The position numbers and the translations under genes were made by a program. A stretch of DNA of 64,000 nt, taken from the NCBI GenBank assembly GCA_943330855.2, contig CALQJI020000006.1, positions 42,635 through 106,634 on the forward strand, given 5' to 3'. Source of the stretch: Klebsiella pneumoniae. GTDB taxonomy: Bacteria; Verrucomicrobiota; Verrucomicrobiia; Limisphaerales; SXTU01. Position 1 is the stretch's first letter. Each line of letters begins with the position of its first letter. Of the stretch, positions 24,984 to 33,519 are shown in pieces. The notes under the pieces are model-generated. The model saw only the letters and a program-made list of their open reading frames with translations, had not been told where the DNA came from and searched no databases.

Positions 24984-26426
24984 ATGGCCCAACCACAGAA
25001 CAACCCATTCGACTGTTCCCGCCGCGCGGCGGTGCAGGCGGGCACGATTGGCTTGCTGGGATTGGGGATGAATCACTTGAACTGTCTGCACGCGGCGGGC
25101 AGCCCCAGTCGCGAGCCAGCGAAGTCCGTCATCTACATCTTCCTCTCCGGCGGGTTGGCGCAGCACGAGAGCTTCGACATGAAGCCGGACGCGCCCTCAG
25201 AGTTTCGTGGTGAGTTCAAACCCATCCCCACGCGCACGCCTGGGCTGCACATCTGTGAGCACTTGCCCGAGCTGGCGAAACGCAGTGAGCGCTGGGCGCT
25301 CTGCCGCTCGCTCACGCACAAGTCCAACGACCATTCCGCGAGCCACCACATCATGCTCACGGGCCGCTCGGACATCCCGCCGGGCTTCGACCCCAACCGC
25401 CCCAAGGGCTCCGACTGGCCGTCCATCACCTCGCTGGCCGCGACGCGCTTCGAGCCGAAGCACAACCTGCCGCCCGCGCTCATCCTGCCAGAGAAGATCG
25501 TGCATCGCACGGGACGCGTGATTCCGGGGCAGTTTGCAGGCATCGCCGGCAAGCGCCGAGAGCCGTGGTTCCTCGACTGTGCTCCTTACAACGCCGTCAA
25601 CTACGGCGCGTATCCCGAATACCTCTTTCACCACGCCGAGGGTGCGAAGGAGCAAGGCTCGCTCTACTTCCGCGCGCCGAACTTAACTCTGCCCCACTGG
25701 CTCGCAGACGGACGGCTCGGAGACCGGCTCGCCTTAGCCAAGGAATTGAACGGCCAACGCACGCAGCTCGCTCACGCGGCGGAAGCCACAGACCACGACC
25801 GTTACTGGCAAATGGCCACCTCGCTACTCACGGATGGCAAGGTTGCCGGGGCCTTCGATGTGACCAACGCGGACCCGAGAGAACAAGAGCGCTACGGGCG
25901 CAACTCGTTCGGCTGGTCCCTGCTACTGGCGTCGCGGCTCGTGCAGACCGGCGTGCGGCTCGTGCAGGTGAACCTCGGCAACAACGAGACTTGGGACACG
26001 CATGAGGCGGCGTTTCCGAACTTGAAGAACTACCTACTGCCGCCGATGGACCGCGCTGTCTCCGCGCTGCTCGACGATTTGCACGAACGCGGTTTGCTCG
26101 AGAACACGCTGGTCGTGATGGCCGGTGAGTTCGGCCGCACGCCGAAAATTTCCACGCTGCCGGGTTCCGGAAAACTACCGGGCCGCGACCACTGGGGCGC
26201 GGTGCAGACGGTGTTCTTCGCCGGTGGTGGCGTGCGAGGCGGGCACGTGGTCGGCTCGTCGGACAAGATCGGCGGCTACCCCACCAGCGCCCCGCAGACA
26301 CCGGAGAATTTCGCCGCGACGATTTACGATGCGTTGGGTATCCCGCAAGACGCGCACTGGCTGGACGAACAGGGCCGCCCACATCTTTTCTATCACAGCC
26401 CGCCGATTGCGGGGCTGATGGGGTGA
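24984..26426 (+). CDS. DUF1501 protein with Tat-like signal
   Basis: 480 residues. CSRRAAVQAGTIGLLGLGM near the N-terminus is a twin-arginine-like signal. Conserved DUF1501 segments are IYIFLSGGLAQHESFDMKP, RSLTHKSNDHSASHHIMLTG, VMAGEFGRTP and GRDHWGAVQTVFFAGGG. Unlike the other two copies it has no DUF1549/DUF1553 partner next to it on either side; the downstream kilobase is decayed, so a partner may have been lost. Function of the family is unproven. Confidence 0.92.
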   Translation: MAQPQNNPFDCSRRAAVQAGTIGLLGLGMNHLNCLHAAGSPSREPAKSVIYIFLSGGLAQHESFDMKPDAPSEFRGEFKPIPTRTPGLHICEHLPELAKRSERWALCRSLTHKSNDHSASHHIMLTGRSDIPPGFDPNRPKGSDWPSITSLAATRFEPKHNLPPALILPEKIVHRTGRVIPGQFAGIAGKRREPWFLDCAPYNAVNYGAYPEYLFHHAEGAKEQGSLYFRAPNLTLPHWLADGRLGDRLALAKELNGQRTQLAHAAEATDHDRYWQMATSLLTDGKVAGAFDVTNADPREQERYGRNSFGWSLLLASRLVQTGVRLVQVNLGNNETWDTHEAAFPNLKNYLLPPMDRAVSALLDDLHERGLLENTLVVMAGEFGRTPKISTLPGSGKLPGRDHWGAVQTVFFAGGGVRGGHVVGSSDKIGGYPTSAPQTPENFAATIYDALGIPQDAHWLDEQGRPHLFYHSPPIAGLMG

Positions 26427-27171
26427 GGGGCACGGCGGCTGGACGAGGTTAGCACGCGCCTGCACGAACTCGAAGCCGGGTTCTGGGCGGCCCCGGCGGA
26501 CTTCCTCCGGCGCTACCCGGAGCTGCGCGAATCCGCTGCTGCCAAGTGACGGGCCTTGGCCTGAAAGCTTGTGGCGCACCCGGAGCAGTTGGTCGCCACC
26601 ATCGAGAGCTCGTTCCCGCTGCCGCAGCAGTTGGACTGGTTCTTCGCGTTCGAGACGCACCAGTTCCAGGTGCCCGCGCCAGAAGCGTTGCGGCGGGAAC
26701 TCATCACCACGGCCGAACAGCAGGGGGGCATCTTGGCCCGGCAGCGGACGGCGAACGAGTCGTCGGTGAAGATCCGCCGCGACGTGGAGGTCGTCGTCGC
26801 CGACTGCGTGGCGTCTCTGCGCTAACCAACGGCGGCGCTCTGCCAGGAGATGCTCACGAGCATCCAGACCTCGGAGGCCGGCGTGCATCAGAAGACCCTC
26901 AACCGGCGCGTGCGGTTCATCGACCAGTTCCAGCAGATGGACTTTCGCCAATGACACCAAGATAGCGCGGCAGCTCGAAACGGTCCTCACGGAGTTGCTC
27001 ACGCGCACGGCCGAGGAATACCGCGACAGCGGTCCTGCCGGACGAGCCACCTTGGTAGCCGGACTGTCCCGGCTCGGCGCCGAGGCGCGGTCACTGGCGC
27101 AGCAGGATGCGAGCGAACTCATGCAACGGTTCGGCTCGCTGGGCCAGCGCAAGTTCCAGCTGGCGGCGTAG
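26427..27171 (+). pseudogene. Decayed coding remnants of unknown family
   Basis: Four coding-like pieces without proper starts follow the DUF1501 stop. Piece A continues its frame after the TGA (RLDEVSTRLHELEAGFW) and stops at 26549. Pieces B (26571-26825, VAHPEQLVATIESSF) and C (26826-26954) share one frame split by a TAA at 26823-26825; piece C contains NRRVRFIDQFQQMDFRQ. Piece D (26949-27171) reads ARQLETVLTELLTRTAEEY and ends in KFQLAA. All are helical, charged and uniform in codon use, so they look like broken genes rather than random ORFs. I do not recognise the family. Confidence 0.5.
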
Positions 27172-27194
27172 CCATCACCACCGAAGGGAGTTTT

Positions 27195-27268
27195 GGCCAC
27201 AGATTGGCGCAGATGAAACGCAAATGGGGAACGGCTTCATCTGTGTTCAATCTGTGTGCATCTGTGGC
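27195..27268. repeat. Iterated CATCTGTG inverted repeat
   Basis: Left arm GGCCACAGATTGGCGCAGAT (then GAAACGC) and right arm CTTCATCTGTGTTCAATCTG (then TGTGCATCTGTGGC) form a long hairpin; each arm is itself a direct iteration of ATCTGTG units. It lies in the gap between the decayed region and the M42 peptidase gene. It is followed at 27281-27310 by a TCAACTCTCAACCTTCAACT simple repeat. Confidence 0.6.
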
Positions 27269-27485
27269 TCCCCCCGGTCCTTTCAACTCTCAACCTTCAA
27301 CTCTCAACACCCGCGACCTACACCGCCGTGTGGCTCACATGATTGCTCTCCAGGTGAGAGACAACAAAGCCCCGAAAGGGGCGGCACACGGGGGTAGCGA
27401 GGCGGATGCGGGTTGCCAGAAACGCGGGTGCCACCGGGAGCCGCAAGCTGGACGCGCGCTTTCCCACTGCTTATTCTCCACCCGC

Positions 27486-28556
27486 ATGCGTTCTGAATCA
27501 CTGTCGTTCCTCACCAAGTTGGTCAACACCCCCAGTCCTTCGGGGCATGAGGCGCGCGGGCAGCGGGTCTGGCTCGATTATGTGAAGGAGTTCGCGGACG
27601 AGACGTTTTCCGATGCTTACGGTAACTGTGTCGCCGTGCTCAATAAGGGCGGCGGGCCGCGCCTGATGTTGGCGGCGCATGCGGATGAGATTTCGCTCGT
27701 GGTGAACTTCATTGATGACAATGGCTTCATCTGGGTGCGCAAGCTCGGCGGGGTGGATGCCGTGGTCGCCAAGGCCCAGCGCGTGGTCGTCCACTCGCGC
27801 AAGGGGCCGGTGAAGGGCGTCATCGGCAACGTCGCGCCGCATCTCATGAAAGCGCAGAAGGAACGCAAGCTGCCGGAGATCGCGGACCTGTTCATTGACA
27901 TCGGCGCGGCGAACAAGGGGGATGCGCAGTCGCTCGTGCGCGTGGGCGACCCGATCACGATGACGAATGAGTTCGAGCATCTGCGCGGGGACCTGGCGGT
28001 GGCGCGGGCGTTTGATAATCGCATCGGGACGTTCGCGGTGGCGGAGACGTTGCGGCTCTTGCGGCCGCAGAAGAAGAAGCTCAAGGCGGAGATTTGCTTC
28101 GTGTCGAACATCATGGAGGAGGTCGGGCTGCTGGGCGCGCGCCAGATTGCTTACTCGCTCAAGCCGGACGTGGCGCTGGTCGTGGACGTGACGCACGCGA
28201 CGGATTACCCGACGGTGAGCAAGCAGCTTCACGGCGACATCAAGCTGGGCGGCGGACCGGCGGTGACGCACGGCGTGTGCAATCACCCGGCGGTGATCGA
28301 GCGGCTGGAGCAGGTCGCGGCGCACCTGAAGATTCCCCTGCAACACGAGGCTACGAGCGCGACGAGCGGCACGGACACGGATGCGATTTTCTGGACGCGC
28401 GGGGGCATCGCGAGCGGGCTGATCAGTTTGCCGAACCGCTACATGCACTCGCCGGTGGAAATGGTGAACCTGCGGGACTTGGAACAGATTCCGGAGCTGA
28501 TGGCGGGCTTCGCGCTGTCGCTGAAACACGGCGAGGAGTTCAAGGTGAGGATTTAG
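27486..28556 (+). CDS. M42-family metallo-aminopeptidase
   Basis: 356 residues from the ATG at 27486; the upstream open frame runs through a repeat region and is not native. Dinuclear metal ligands are visible as H65 and D67 in MLAAHADEIS, Asp in ARAFDNRIGT, catalytic Glu and metal Glu in NIMEEVGLLGA, Asp in VVDVTHATDYP and His near the end in NRYMHSPVEMVNL. The family contains cytoplasmic tetrahedral aminopeptidases (TET) and proteins formerly called endoglucanase M. It is convergent with rsmB, with an inverted repeat between. No regulatory clue is visible. Confidence 0.93.
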   Translation: MRSESLSFLTKLVNTPSPSGHEARGQRVWLDYVKEFADETFSDAYGNCVAVLNKGGGPRLMLAAHADEISLVVNFIDDNGFIWVRKLGGVDAVVAKAQRVVVHSRKGPVKGVIGNVAPHLMKAQKERKLPEIADLFIDIGAANKGDAQSLVRVGDPITMTNEFEHLRGDLAVARAFDNRIGTFAVAETLRLLRPQKKKLKAEICFVSNIMEEVGLLGARQIAYSLKPDVALVVDVTHATDYPTVSKQLHGDIKLGGGPAVTHGVCNHPAVIERLEQVAAHLKIPLQHEATSATSGTDTDAIFWTRGGIASGLISLPNRYMHSPVEMVNLRDLEQIPELMAGFALSLKHGEEFKVRI

Positions 28557-28592
28557 GTGGGGCTCCGAAGGTGAAACACGGAGGCAGGAAGA

Positions 28593-28685
28593 GGGGATTT
28601 ATAAGGAGGGCAGGAAAGCAGGAGGTAAAGCGGTTGCCGCCGCCTTTCGCCCCTCCTGCTTTATTGCTCTCCTTATAAAATCCCC
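28593..28685. repeat. TTATAAGGAG/CCTTATAA inverted-repeat element, copy 1
   Basis: Left arm from 28593 (GGGGATTTATAAGGAGGGCA) and right arm ending near 28685 (CTCTCCTTATAAAATCCCCC) form about 32-bp arms with few mismatches, around a loop rich in GCCGCC. It fills most of the convergent gap between the M42 peptidase and rsmB. A second copy with the same arms and a similar loop (CGCCGCCCCTCCTGC) is at 44899-44982. Confidence 0.75.
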
Positions 28686-28722
28686 CTTCCCGTATCCCGA
28701 TGGGCAGCTCTGGGACGGGGGG

Positions 28723-31071
28723 TTAGCTCTTCAGCTTGGCCACGTAGGCGCCGTCCACGCCGTCGCGGAACGGGAGGAGGGAGCGCTCGGATTCCAGTTT
28801 GAACTGGGGATGGGTGGTGAGGAATTCCTGCACGACTTCGGCGTTCTCTTCCGGCTCCAGACTGCAGGTGCTGTAGACCAATGTGCCGCCGGGGTTGAGA
28901 TGGGCGGCGGCGAGGACGAGGAGTTTGAGTTGGGTCGCGCGGAGGCGGGCGATTTCTTCAGGTTGCAAGCGCCAGCGCAGGTCAATGCGGCGGCGCAGAA
29001 CGCCGGTGTTGGAGCAGGGAGCGTCCACGAGGACTTTGTCGAACTTCATCTGGATCAACGCGGCTTCGGGGTGGTCTCCGAGGGCGAGGGTTTTGACGCA
29101 GGTGACGCCGAGGCGGGTGCAGTTCTCGGTGACGAGGCGGAGGCGGTCGGCGGTGAGGTCACAGGCGAGGAGTTCACCGTCGTTCTCCATCCTCTGTGCG
29201 ATGTAGGCGGTCTTGCCACCGGGCGCGGCGCAGAGGTCGAGGATGTTTTCCCCGGCCCAGGGGTCAAGGGCTTGCACGGCGAGCAGTGTGCTGGGGTCTT
29301 GGACGTAGAAGCTGCCGTCGCGGAAGCTGTCGAGGTTCGCGATGGAGGGATGGGTCTTGAGGGTGAAGACGTGGCCTTCGTCGGCCCACGGACAACGGAC
29401 GAAGTCATATTCCACATTCTCGTGGAGACGCCAGCGTTCGATGAGTTTGGTGGGATCGCTCTTGATGGTATTGACGCGGACATGGGTGGGCGGGGCGGTG
29501 TTGTTCCACTCCAGGAGGAGGCGGGTGTCTTCGGGGCCCCAGCGTTCGGTCCAACGTTGAACGAGCCAGTCGGGATGGGAGTAACCGAGGTCGGGTTGGG
29601 TGAATTTCAGCGCGGCAAGCTCCGGGGCGAGGGTGGCGCGTTCGGCGTCGCTGCGGCGGAGGATGGCGTTGATGAAGTTGGCCTGAAACTCGAGGCCGTG
29701 GCGCTTGGCGATCTCCACGGTTTCGTAGCAGGCGGCATGGGGCGGGACGCGGTCGAGGAAGAAGAGTTGGTAGAGGCCAAGACGAAGGAAGACTTGGACG
29801 TTGGGCTGTTGGGGGCGGCCCTCGGTCTTGCGAGCGATGAGCCAGTCAAGGGTGGTTTGCCAACGGACACAGCCATAAACCAGTTCCTGGGCAAGGCGGC
29901 GGTCGTCGGGACGCATCTTGGTGGTGGTAAAGGCGTCGTCGAGGAGGTCTTCGACGAAGGCGTTGCCTTGGAGGCGACGGAGGAGGACGCGGGCGGCGAG
30001 GTCGCGGGCGGCGGAGATGGGAGTTGCCATTTCGGAGCGCTCCGGGGGGAGTGGGCGTTGGTCAGCTTTCGCGCCTTCGGAGCGTATGATGCGGTGCGAC
30101 AGGTGAGGGGCGGGGCCGGCAGGGGCGGCGGGGCGGCGGTCATCGTGGGTATAACTGCCACGCCGGTCGTCGCGCTGGGCGGGTGGGCGAAAGTCGTCGC
30201 GGGGACGGGGAGCATCGCGGCGGTCGTCGTATTGCCGCGTGTCGCGTTGCGGATACTGGGTGTCGCGTGGCGGATACTCATCGCGTCGAGGACCGGAATC
30301 GTAGCCGCCACTGGAGCGCGGACGTTCGTTCGACCGTGAATCGTAGGGGCCGCTGGGACGGGCGGGGAAGGAGGGAGGGCCGGAGCTACGTTGCTCACGG
30401 TCGAACGGGCGGTCACGCGGGTCGCGGGAGGGGGCATCCCGGCGGTCGTCGTATTGCCGGGTGTCGCGTTGCGGATACTCATCGCGTCGGGGACCGGAGT
30501 CGTAACCGCCGCTGGAGCGCGGACGTTCGTCTCGGCGTGAGTCGTGGGGTCCGCTGGGACGGGCGGGTGGGTAAAAGGGAGGGCCGGAGTTGCGTTGCTC
30601 ACGGTCGAACGGGCGATCTCGCGGGTCGCGGGAGGGGGCATCCCGGCGGTCGTCGTATGAGCGAGCGGTGGCGGAAGATGGGATGCGTTGCGTGTGTTCG
30701 CTAGATTGGAGCGAGCGCTCGGGGCGCGAAGGGGCGCGATCGTCCGGTCGTTCGGAGGAATCTGGGCGCTTGCCTTTGGGGCGTTTCACGTAGCGCTCGT
30801 AGAATTTCCCCGCGTGCGGGCTCGCCTCCCGCTCACCGGGGGGACGACCCTCGCTCGCGCGCTCGGCTTGAACTGGGGTTTGAGTCGCCGCGTCGTCCTG
30901 GGGTGACGGCGCCTTCCAAGGACGCAACTGACCGGTTCCCTCCGGCATTCCACCGGACAAGTCGTCGGATTTCTTGCGGAAGTCGCCGGGGGGCTTGGAG
31001 TTAGCAAAAGGCTGCTCGCTGGGCGGGGGAAAAGGTTGCTGAGAGGCATCATCTTCCCGTTCGCCGGACAT
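28723..31071 (-). CDS. rsmB: 16S rRNA m5C967 methyltransferase RsmB with disordered N-terminal extension
   Basis: 782 residues from the ATG at 31071 (an ATG at 31095 would add 8). The RsmB core is residues 348-782, close to the usual length of about 430: a NusB-like RNA-binding domain from ARDLAARVLLRRL, then a Rossmann methyltransferase with LDLCAAPGGKTAYIA (SAM), VDAPCSNTG (Cys about 685) and STCSLEPEENAEV (catalytic Cys about 734). Residues 1-347 are a highly charged Arg/Asp/Pro/Ser-rich tail with two tandem units of 68 and 74 residues (139-206 and 207-280; YDDRRDAPSRDPRDRPFDRE). An internal ATG at 30030 could yield a core-only form. The tail probably binds RNA or promotes condensation; that is inference. 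Confidence 0.9.
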   Translation of the reverse strand: MSGEREDDASQQPFPPPSEQPFANSKPPGDFRKKSDDLSGGMPEGTGQLRPWKAPSPQDDAATQTPVQAERASEGRPPGEREASPHAGKFYERYVKRPKGKRPDSSERPDDRAPSRPERSLQSSEHTQRIPSSATARSYDDRRDAPSRDPRDRPFDREQRNSGPPFYPPARPSGPHDSRRDERPRSSGGYDSGPRRDEYPQRDTRQYDDRRDAPSRDPRDRPFDREQRSSGPPSFPARPSGPYDSRSNERPRSSGGYDSGPRRDEYPPRDTQYPQRDTRQYDDRRDAPRPRDDFRPPAQRDDRRGSYTHDDRRPAAPAGPAPHLSHRIIRSEGAKADQRPLPPERSEMATPISAARDLAARVLLRRLQGNAFVEDLLDDAFTTTKMRPDDRRLAQELVYGCVRWQTTLDWLIARKTEGRPQQPNVQVFLRLGLYQLFFLDRVPPHAACYETVEIAKRHGLEFQANFINAILRRSDAERATLAPELAALKFTQPDLGYSHPDWLVQRWTERWGPEDTRLLLEWNNTAPPTHVRVNTIKSDPTKLIERWRLHENVEYDFVRCPWADEGHVFTLKTHPSIANLDSFRDGSFYVQDPSTLLAVQALDPWAGENILDLCAAPGGKTAYIAQRMENDGELLACDLTADRLRLVTENCTRLGVTCVKTLALGDHPEAALIQMKFDKVLVDAPCSNTGVLRRRIDLRWRLQPEEIARLRATQLKLLVLAAAHLNPGGTLVYSTCSLEPEENAEVVQEFLTTHPQFKLESERSLLPFRDGVDGAYVAKLKS
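30172..30657. repeat. Tandem coding repeat in the rsmB extension
   Basis: Two consecutive units of about 204 and 222 bp plus a partial third encode the Arg/Asp-rich repeats of RsmB. Shared blocks include TCGAACGGGCG, CGGGTCGCGGGAGGGGGC and CGTCGTATTGCCG. The second unit carries a small internal duplication (TACCCGCAACGCGACAC-type). Conservation at the peptide level with silent and small in-frame changes suggests selection on the protein sequence. Confidence 0.8.
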
Positions 31072-31142
31072 TTCTCTTGGTTTTAATCTCTGCACGACTT
31101 AACAATGACGCACATTTCGCAGAGAGCGAGTTATTTGAAACT

Positions 31143-33017
31143 ATGAGAGACGAACTGGAAAAGTTGGCCATCGCAGGAAAGATTGGCAGCAAGCACATCG
31201 AACCCCTGCTGGCATTGGCGCAAGGCGGCTACTGCTCGCACAAGAGCTGGGGCTTCGGGCGCATCACCACGGTGGACACTGTCTTCTGCCAATTCACCAT
31301 CGATTTCCCAGGCAAGGCCGGCCACAAGATGGATTTGTCCTTCGCGGCTGACACGCTGAAGTCCATTCCCGCCAGCCATATTCTCGCCAAGAAAGCAGCC
31401 GACCTGCACGGCCTACGCCAGATGGCCGCGCGTGACCACGTGGGCGTCATCAAGCTCGTGCTCAACAGCTACGATGGCAGGGCCACGCTGGACCAGATCC
31501 ACAAGGAACTTGTGCCCGAGGTCATCACCGAGGACTGGAAGAAGTGGCTCGAAGTCGCCAAGCGGGAAATGAAAAAAGACGGCCACTTCATCGTGCCGCT
31601 CAAAAAGACCGAGTCTGTCGTTTACCAGACACAGGAATCCACCGTCCAAGAGCGCGTCATGGTGAAGTTCAAGGCCGCCAAGGGCCTCAAAGCCCGACTC
31701 ACCGAGGCGGGTGAACTGCTCAAGAACGTCGAAGACCTCGACAACAAGCCCGTAGTCGTGGCCGAAGCCATCGCGACTCTGAACGCGGAAATCACCAGCT
31801 ATCAACGCACTCAACCCGCACTCGCGCTCGAAGCCGTCTTCCTCCGTGACGACCTGCGTGTCGCCGCCGGCCTCGCCGTGACCGATGGGGAACTCACCGA
31901 ATCGGCCCTTTGGAATCAGGGCCTTAAGCTCGGGCAGTTGCTCGACGGCATGCCCACTGCCAAGCACCGCCGCGCCCTCGACTCCTTCAAGGCCGTCACC
32001 CCGACACTCTGGTATGAGGCCGTCATCGGCACACTCAACAACGTTTCAGCCAAGCTCGCCGGCGAATGCGCCACGATGCTCATGCAAAACGGCAAGCTTG
32101 ACCTCCTCCGCGAGACGCTCGCCCGCCTCATCAGCCACCACCAAGCCGGCAGCGAACTCCTCCTCTGGCTCGCCAAAGAGCGCTCCGACACCTTCGCCGA
32201 CATCCTCGGACCGGAAGTCTTCCGCGCAATGGTCTCCGCCATCGAGCGCGACACCTTCAACGAGAAAAAATCCAACAAACTCCGCGACTTCATCCTCTCC
32301 GACCTCGAACTGCTGCCCGAGCTGATTGCCTCCGCCGATATCGAAGTCGTGAAGGACCTCACCCGTGCGCTCCAGCTCTCGTCCAGCTTCGACGACATGG
32401 ACCGGCGCTCGCTCCTCGCGCGCATCGTGAAGGTCTTCCCTGCCGTCAAGGAACTCATCACTGGCGAAGCCGTCAAGCAGGACAACAGTTTCACTGTTTC
32501 TTGGTCCAGCCTTGAACGTCGCCGTGCCGAATACGACGACCTCTGCAAGAAGCGCATCCCGGCCAACTCGAAGGACATCGCCCTAGCCCGCAGCTACGGC
32601 GATCTCCGCGAGAACCACGAATACAAAGCCTCCAAAGAGATGCAGAAGGTCCTAATGCGCCGCAAGAGCGAGTTGGAAATCCAACTCAACCGTGCGCGTG
32701 GCACCGACTTCGCCGATGTGCGCACCGACGTGGTGAGCATCGGCACCAAGGTCGTGGTGCAGGACCTCATCAACAAGAAGAGCGTCACCTTCAGTATTTG
32801 CGGTGCGTGGGACTCAGACCCCGACAACGGCATCATTGCCTACCTCAGCCCCATCGGCCAAGCACTGCTGAACCACCCCGTCGGTGAAATAGTGGAATTT
32901 GAGCTGCACAACGCGAAGCACAAGCTCCGCGTTGACTCCATCGCTGCCCTCCCGCCCGCCCCAAAGCCGACGGAATCCCTCGTGGCCGAACCAGCGGCGG
33001 ACGAACCCTCGAACTGA
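31143..33017 (+). CDS. greA: Transcription elongation factor GreA, extended PVC-type
   Basis: 624 residues from the ATG at 31143; the frame extends upstream through a TTG at 31077 but lacks an ATG. The last 170 residues are a full GreA: an N-terminal coiled coil (about 452-525) with ARSYGDLRENHEYKASKEMQ, whose Asp and Glu form the acidic tip that stimulates RNA cleavage in the RNA polymerase secondary channel, then an FKBP-like domain ending ISPIG-type (AYLSPIGQALLNHPVGEIVEF). The first 450 residues, with CSHKSWGFGRI near the start, match the large N-terminal region known in chlamydial GreA. Divergent from rsmB. Role of the extension is unknown. Confidence 0.88.
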   Translation: MRDELEKLAIAGKIGSKHIEPLLALAQGGYCSHKSWGFGRITTVDTVFCQFTIDFPGKAGHKMDLSFAADTLKSIPASHILAKKAADLHGLRQMAARDHVGVIKLVLNSYDGRATLDQIHKELVPEVITEDWKKWLEVAKREMKKDGHFIVPLKKTESVVYQTQESTVQERVMVKFKAAKGLKARLTEAGELLKNVEDLDNKPVVVAEAIATLNAEITSYQRTQPALALEAVFLRDDLRVAAGLAVTDGELTESALWNQGLKLGQLLDGMPTAKHRRALDSFKAVTPTLWYEAVIGTLNNVSAKLAGECATMLMQNGKLDLLRETLARLISHHQAGSELLLWLAKERSDTFADILGPEVFRAMVSAIERDTFNEKKSNKLRDFILSDLELLPELIASADIEVVKDLTRALQLSSSFDDMDRRSLLARIVKVFPAVKELITGEAVKQDNSFTVSWSSLERRRAEYDDLCKKRIPANSKDIALARSYGDLRENHEYKASKEMQKVLMRRKSELEIQLNRARGTDFADVRTDVVSIGTKVVVQDLINKKSVTFSICGAWDSDPDNGIIAYLSPIGQALLNHPVGEIVEFELHNAKHKLRVDSIAALPPAPKPTESLVAEPAADEPSN

Positions 33018-33073
33018 CGTCCCCCCGAGCGGAGTGTAGTCCGCATCCAATACCGCCCGAAGCACCATGAATT

Positions 33074-33312
33074 ATGGTGGCCACCGAGGACGGCGCACGC
33101 GTCAAAGTCACGGCCGGCCACCTCAGCTGGGCGGGCATCATTTCGTGATGGAGCAAAAGCGCGCGCGCCGCCTGCAAGAGAATTTCGCCTATGAACTGGT
33201 CGGCAAGCCGCTAGTCTGCCTCCACATCCTGGACGACTAACAGTTAATGCAGTCGGAATTGACGGCCTTGATGGAGTCCGCCGTCACCCCGCACCTTGCC
33301 AGCGACGCATGA
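33074..33312 (+). pseudogene. Decayed protein-tyrosine phosphatase (COG4551-like), C-terminal part
   Basis: Reading VATEDGARVKVTAGHLSWAGII, then after a one-base shift FVMEQKRARRLQENFAYELV, GKPLVCLHILDD, a TAA, and MQSELTALMESAVTPHL reproduces the C-terminal half of small predicted tyrosine phosphatases. A missing T near 33141 (ATTTCG for ATTTTCG) causes the frameshift, and the TAA at 33238-33240 replaces the usual Tyr of the PDDY motif. The N-terminal half with the CxxxxxR active site is absent. Two disabling lesions plus truncation make this a clear pseudogene. Confidence 0.72.
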
Positions 33313-33327
33313 AGTTCGAGGCCACAC

Positions 33328-33496
33328 GTATCGCAAAGGCGCAAAGGCACAGGAAATTCCGGTTCACCCGCGAATCACGCGAATTGACGCGAATGGAAGC
33401 TGAATCTCACGCCGCTCCAGCCCACGGTCCCCCCCCATTTGCGTTAATTTGCGTGATTCGTGGGTCGCTCTCATTGCGTCTTCGCGCAGTTGCCCT
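33328..33496. repeat. Nested inverted repeat of GCGAATCAC and GCAAAGGC units
   Basis: Inner arms 33367-33396 (CCCGCGAATCACGCGAATTG then ACGCGAATGG) and 33435-33464 (CCATTTGCGTTAATTTGCGT then GATTCGTGGG) pair at about 25 of 30 positions. Outer, weaker arms are built of GCAAAGGCGCAAAGGCAC (33334-33351) and GCGTCTTCGCGCAGTTGC (33476-33493). Each arm is an iteration of a short unit. The element fills the gap between the phosphatase pseudogene and the L,D-transpeptidase gene. Confidence 0.65.
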
Positions 33497-33519
33497 GAAT
33501 CTCAGTTTCCCAGCCAAGC

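Noticed and set aside
27204..27485. N-terminal extension of the M42 peptidase
   Set aside because: The upstream frame runs through repeat DNA (27195-27310); the family's own start fits the ATG at 27486.
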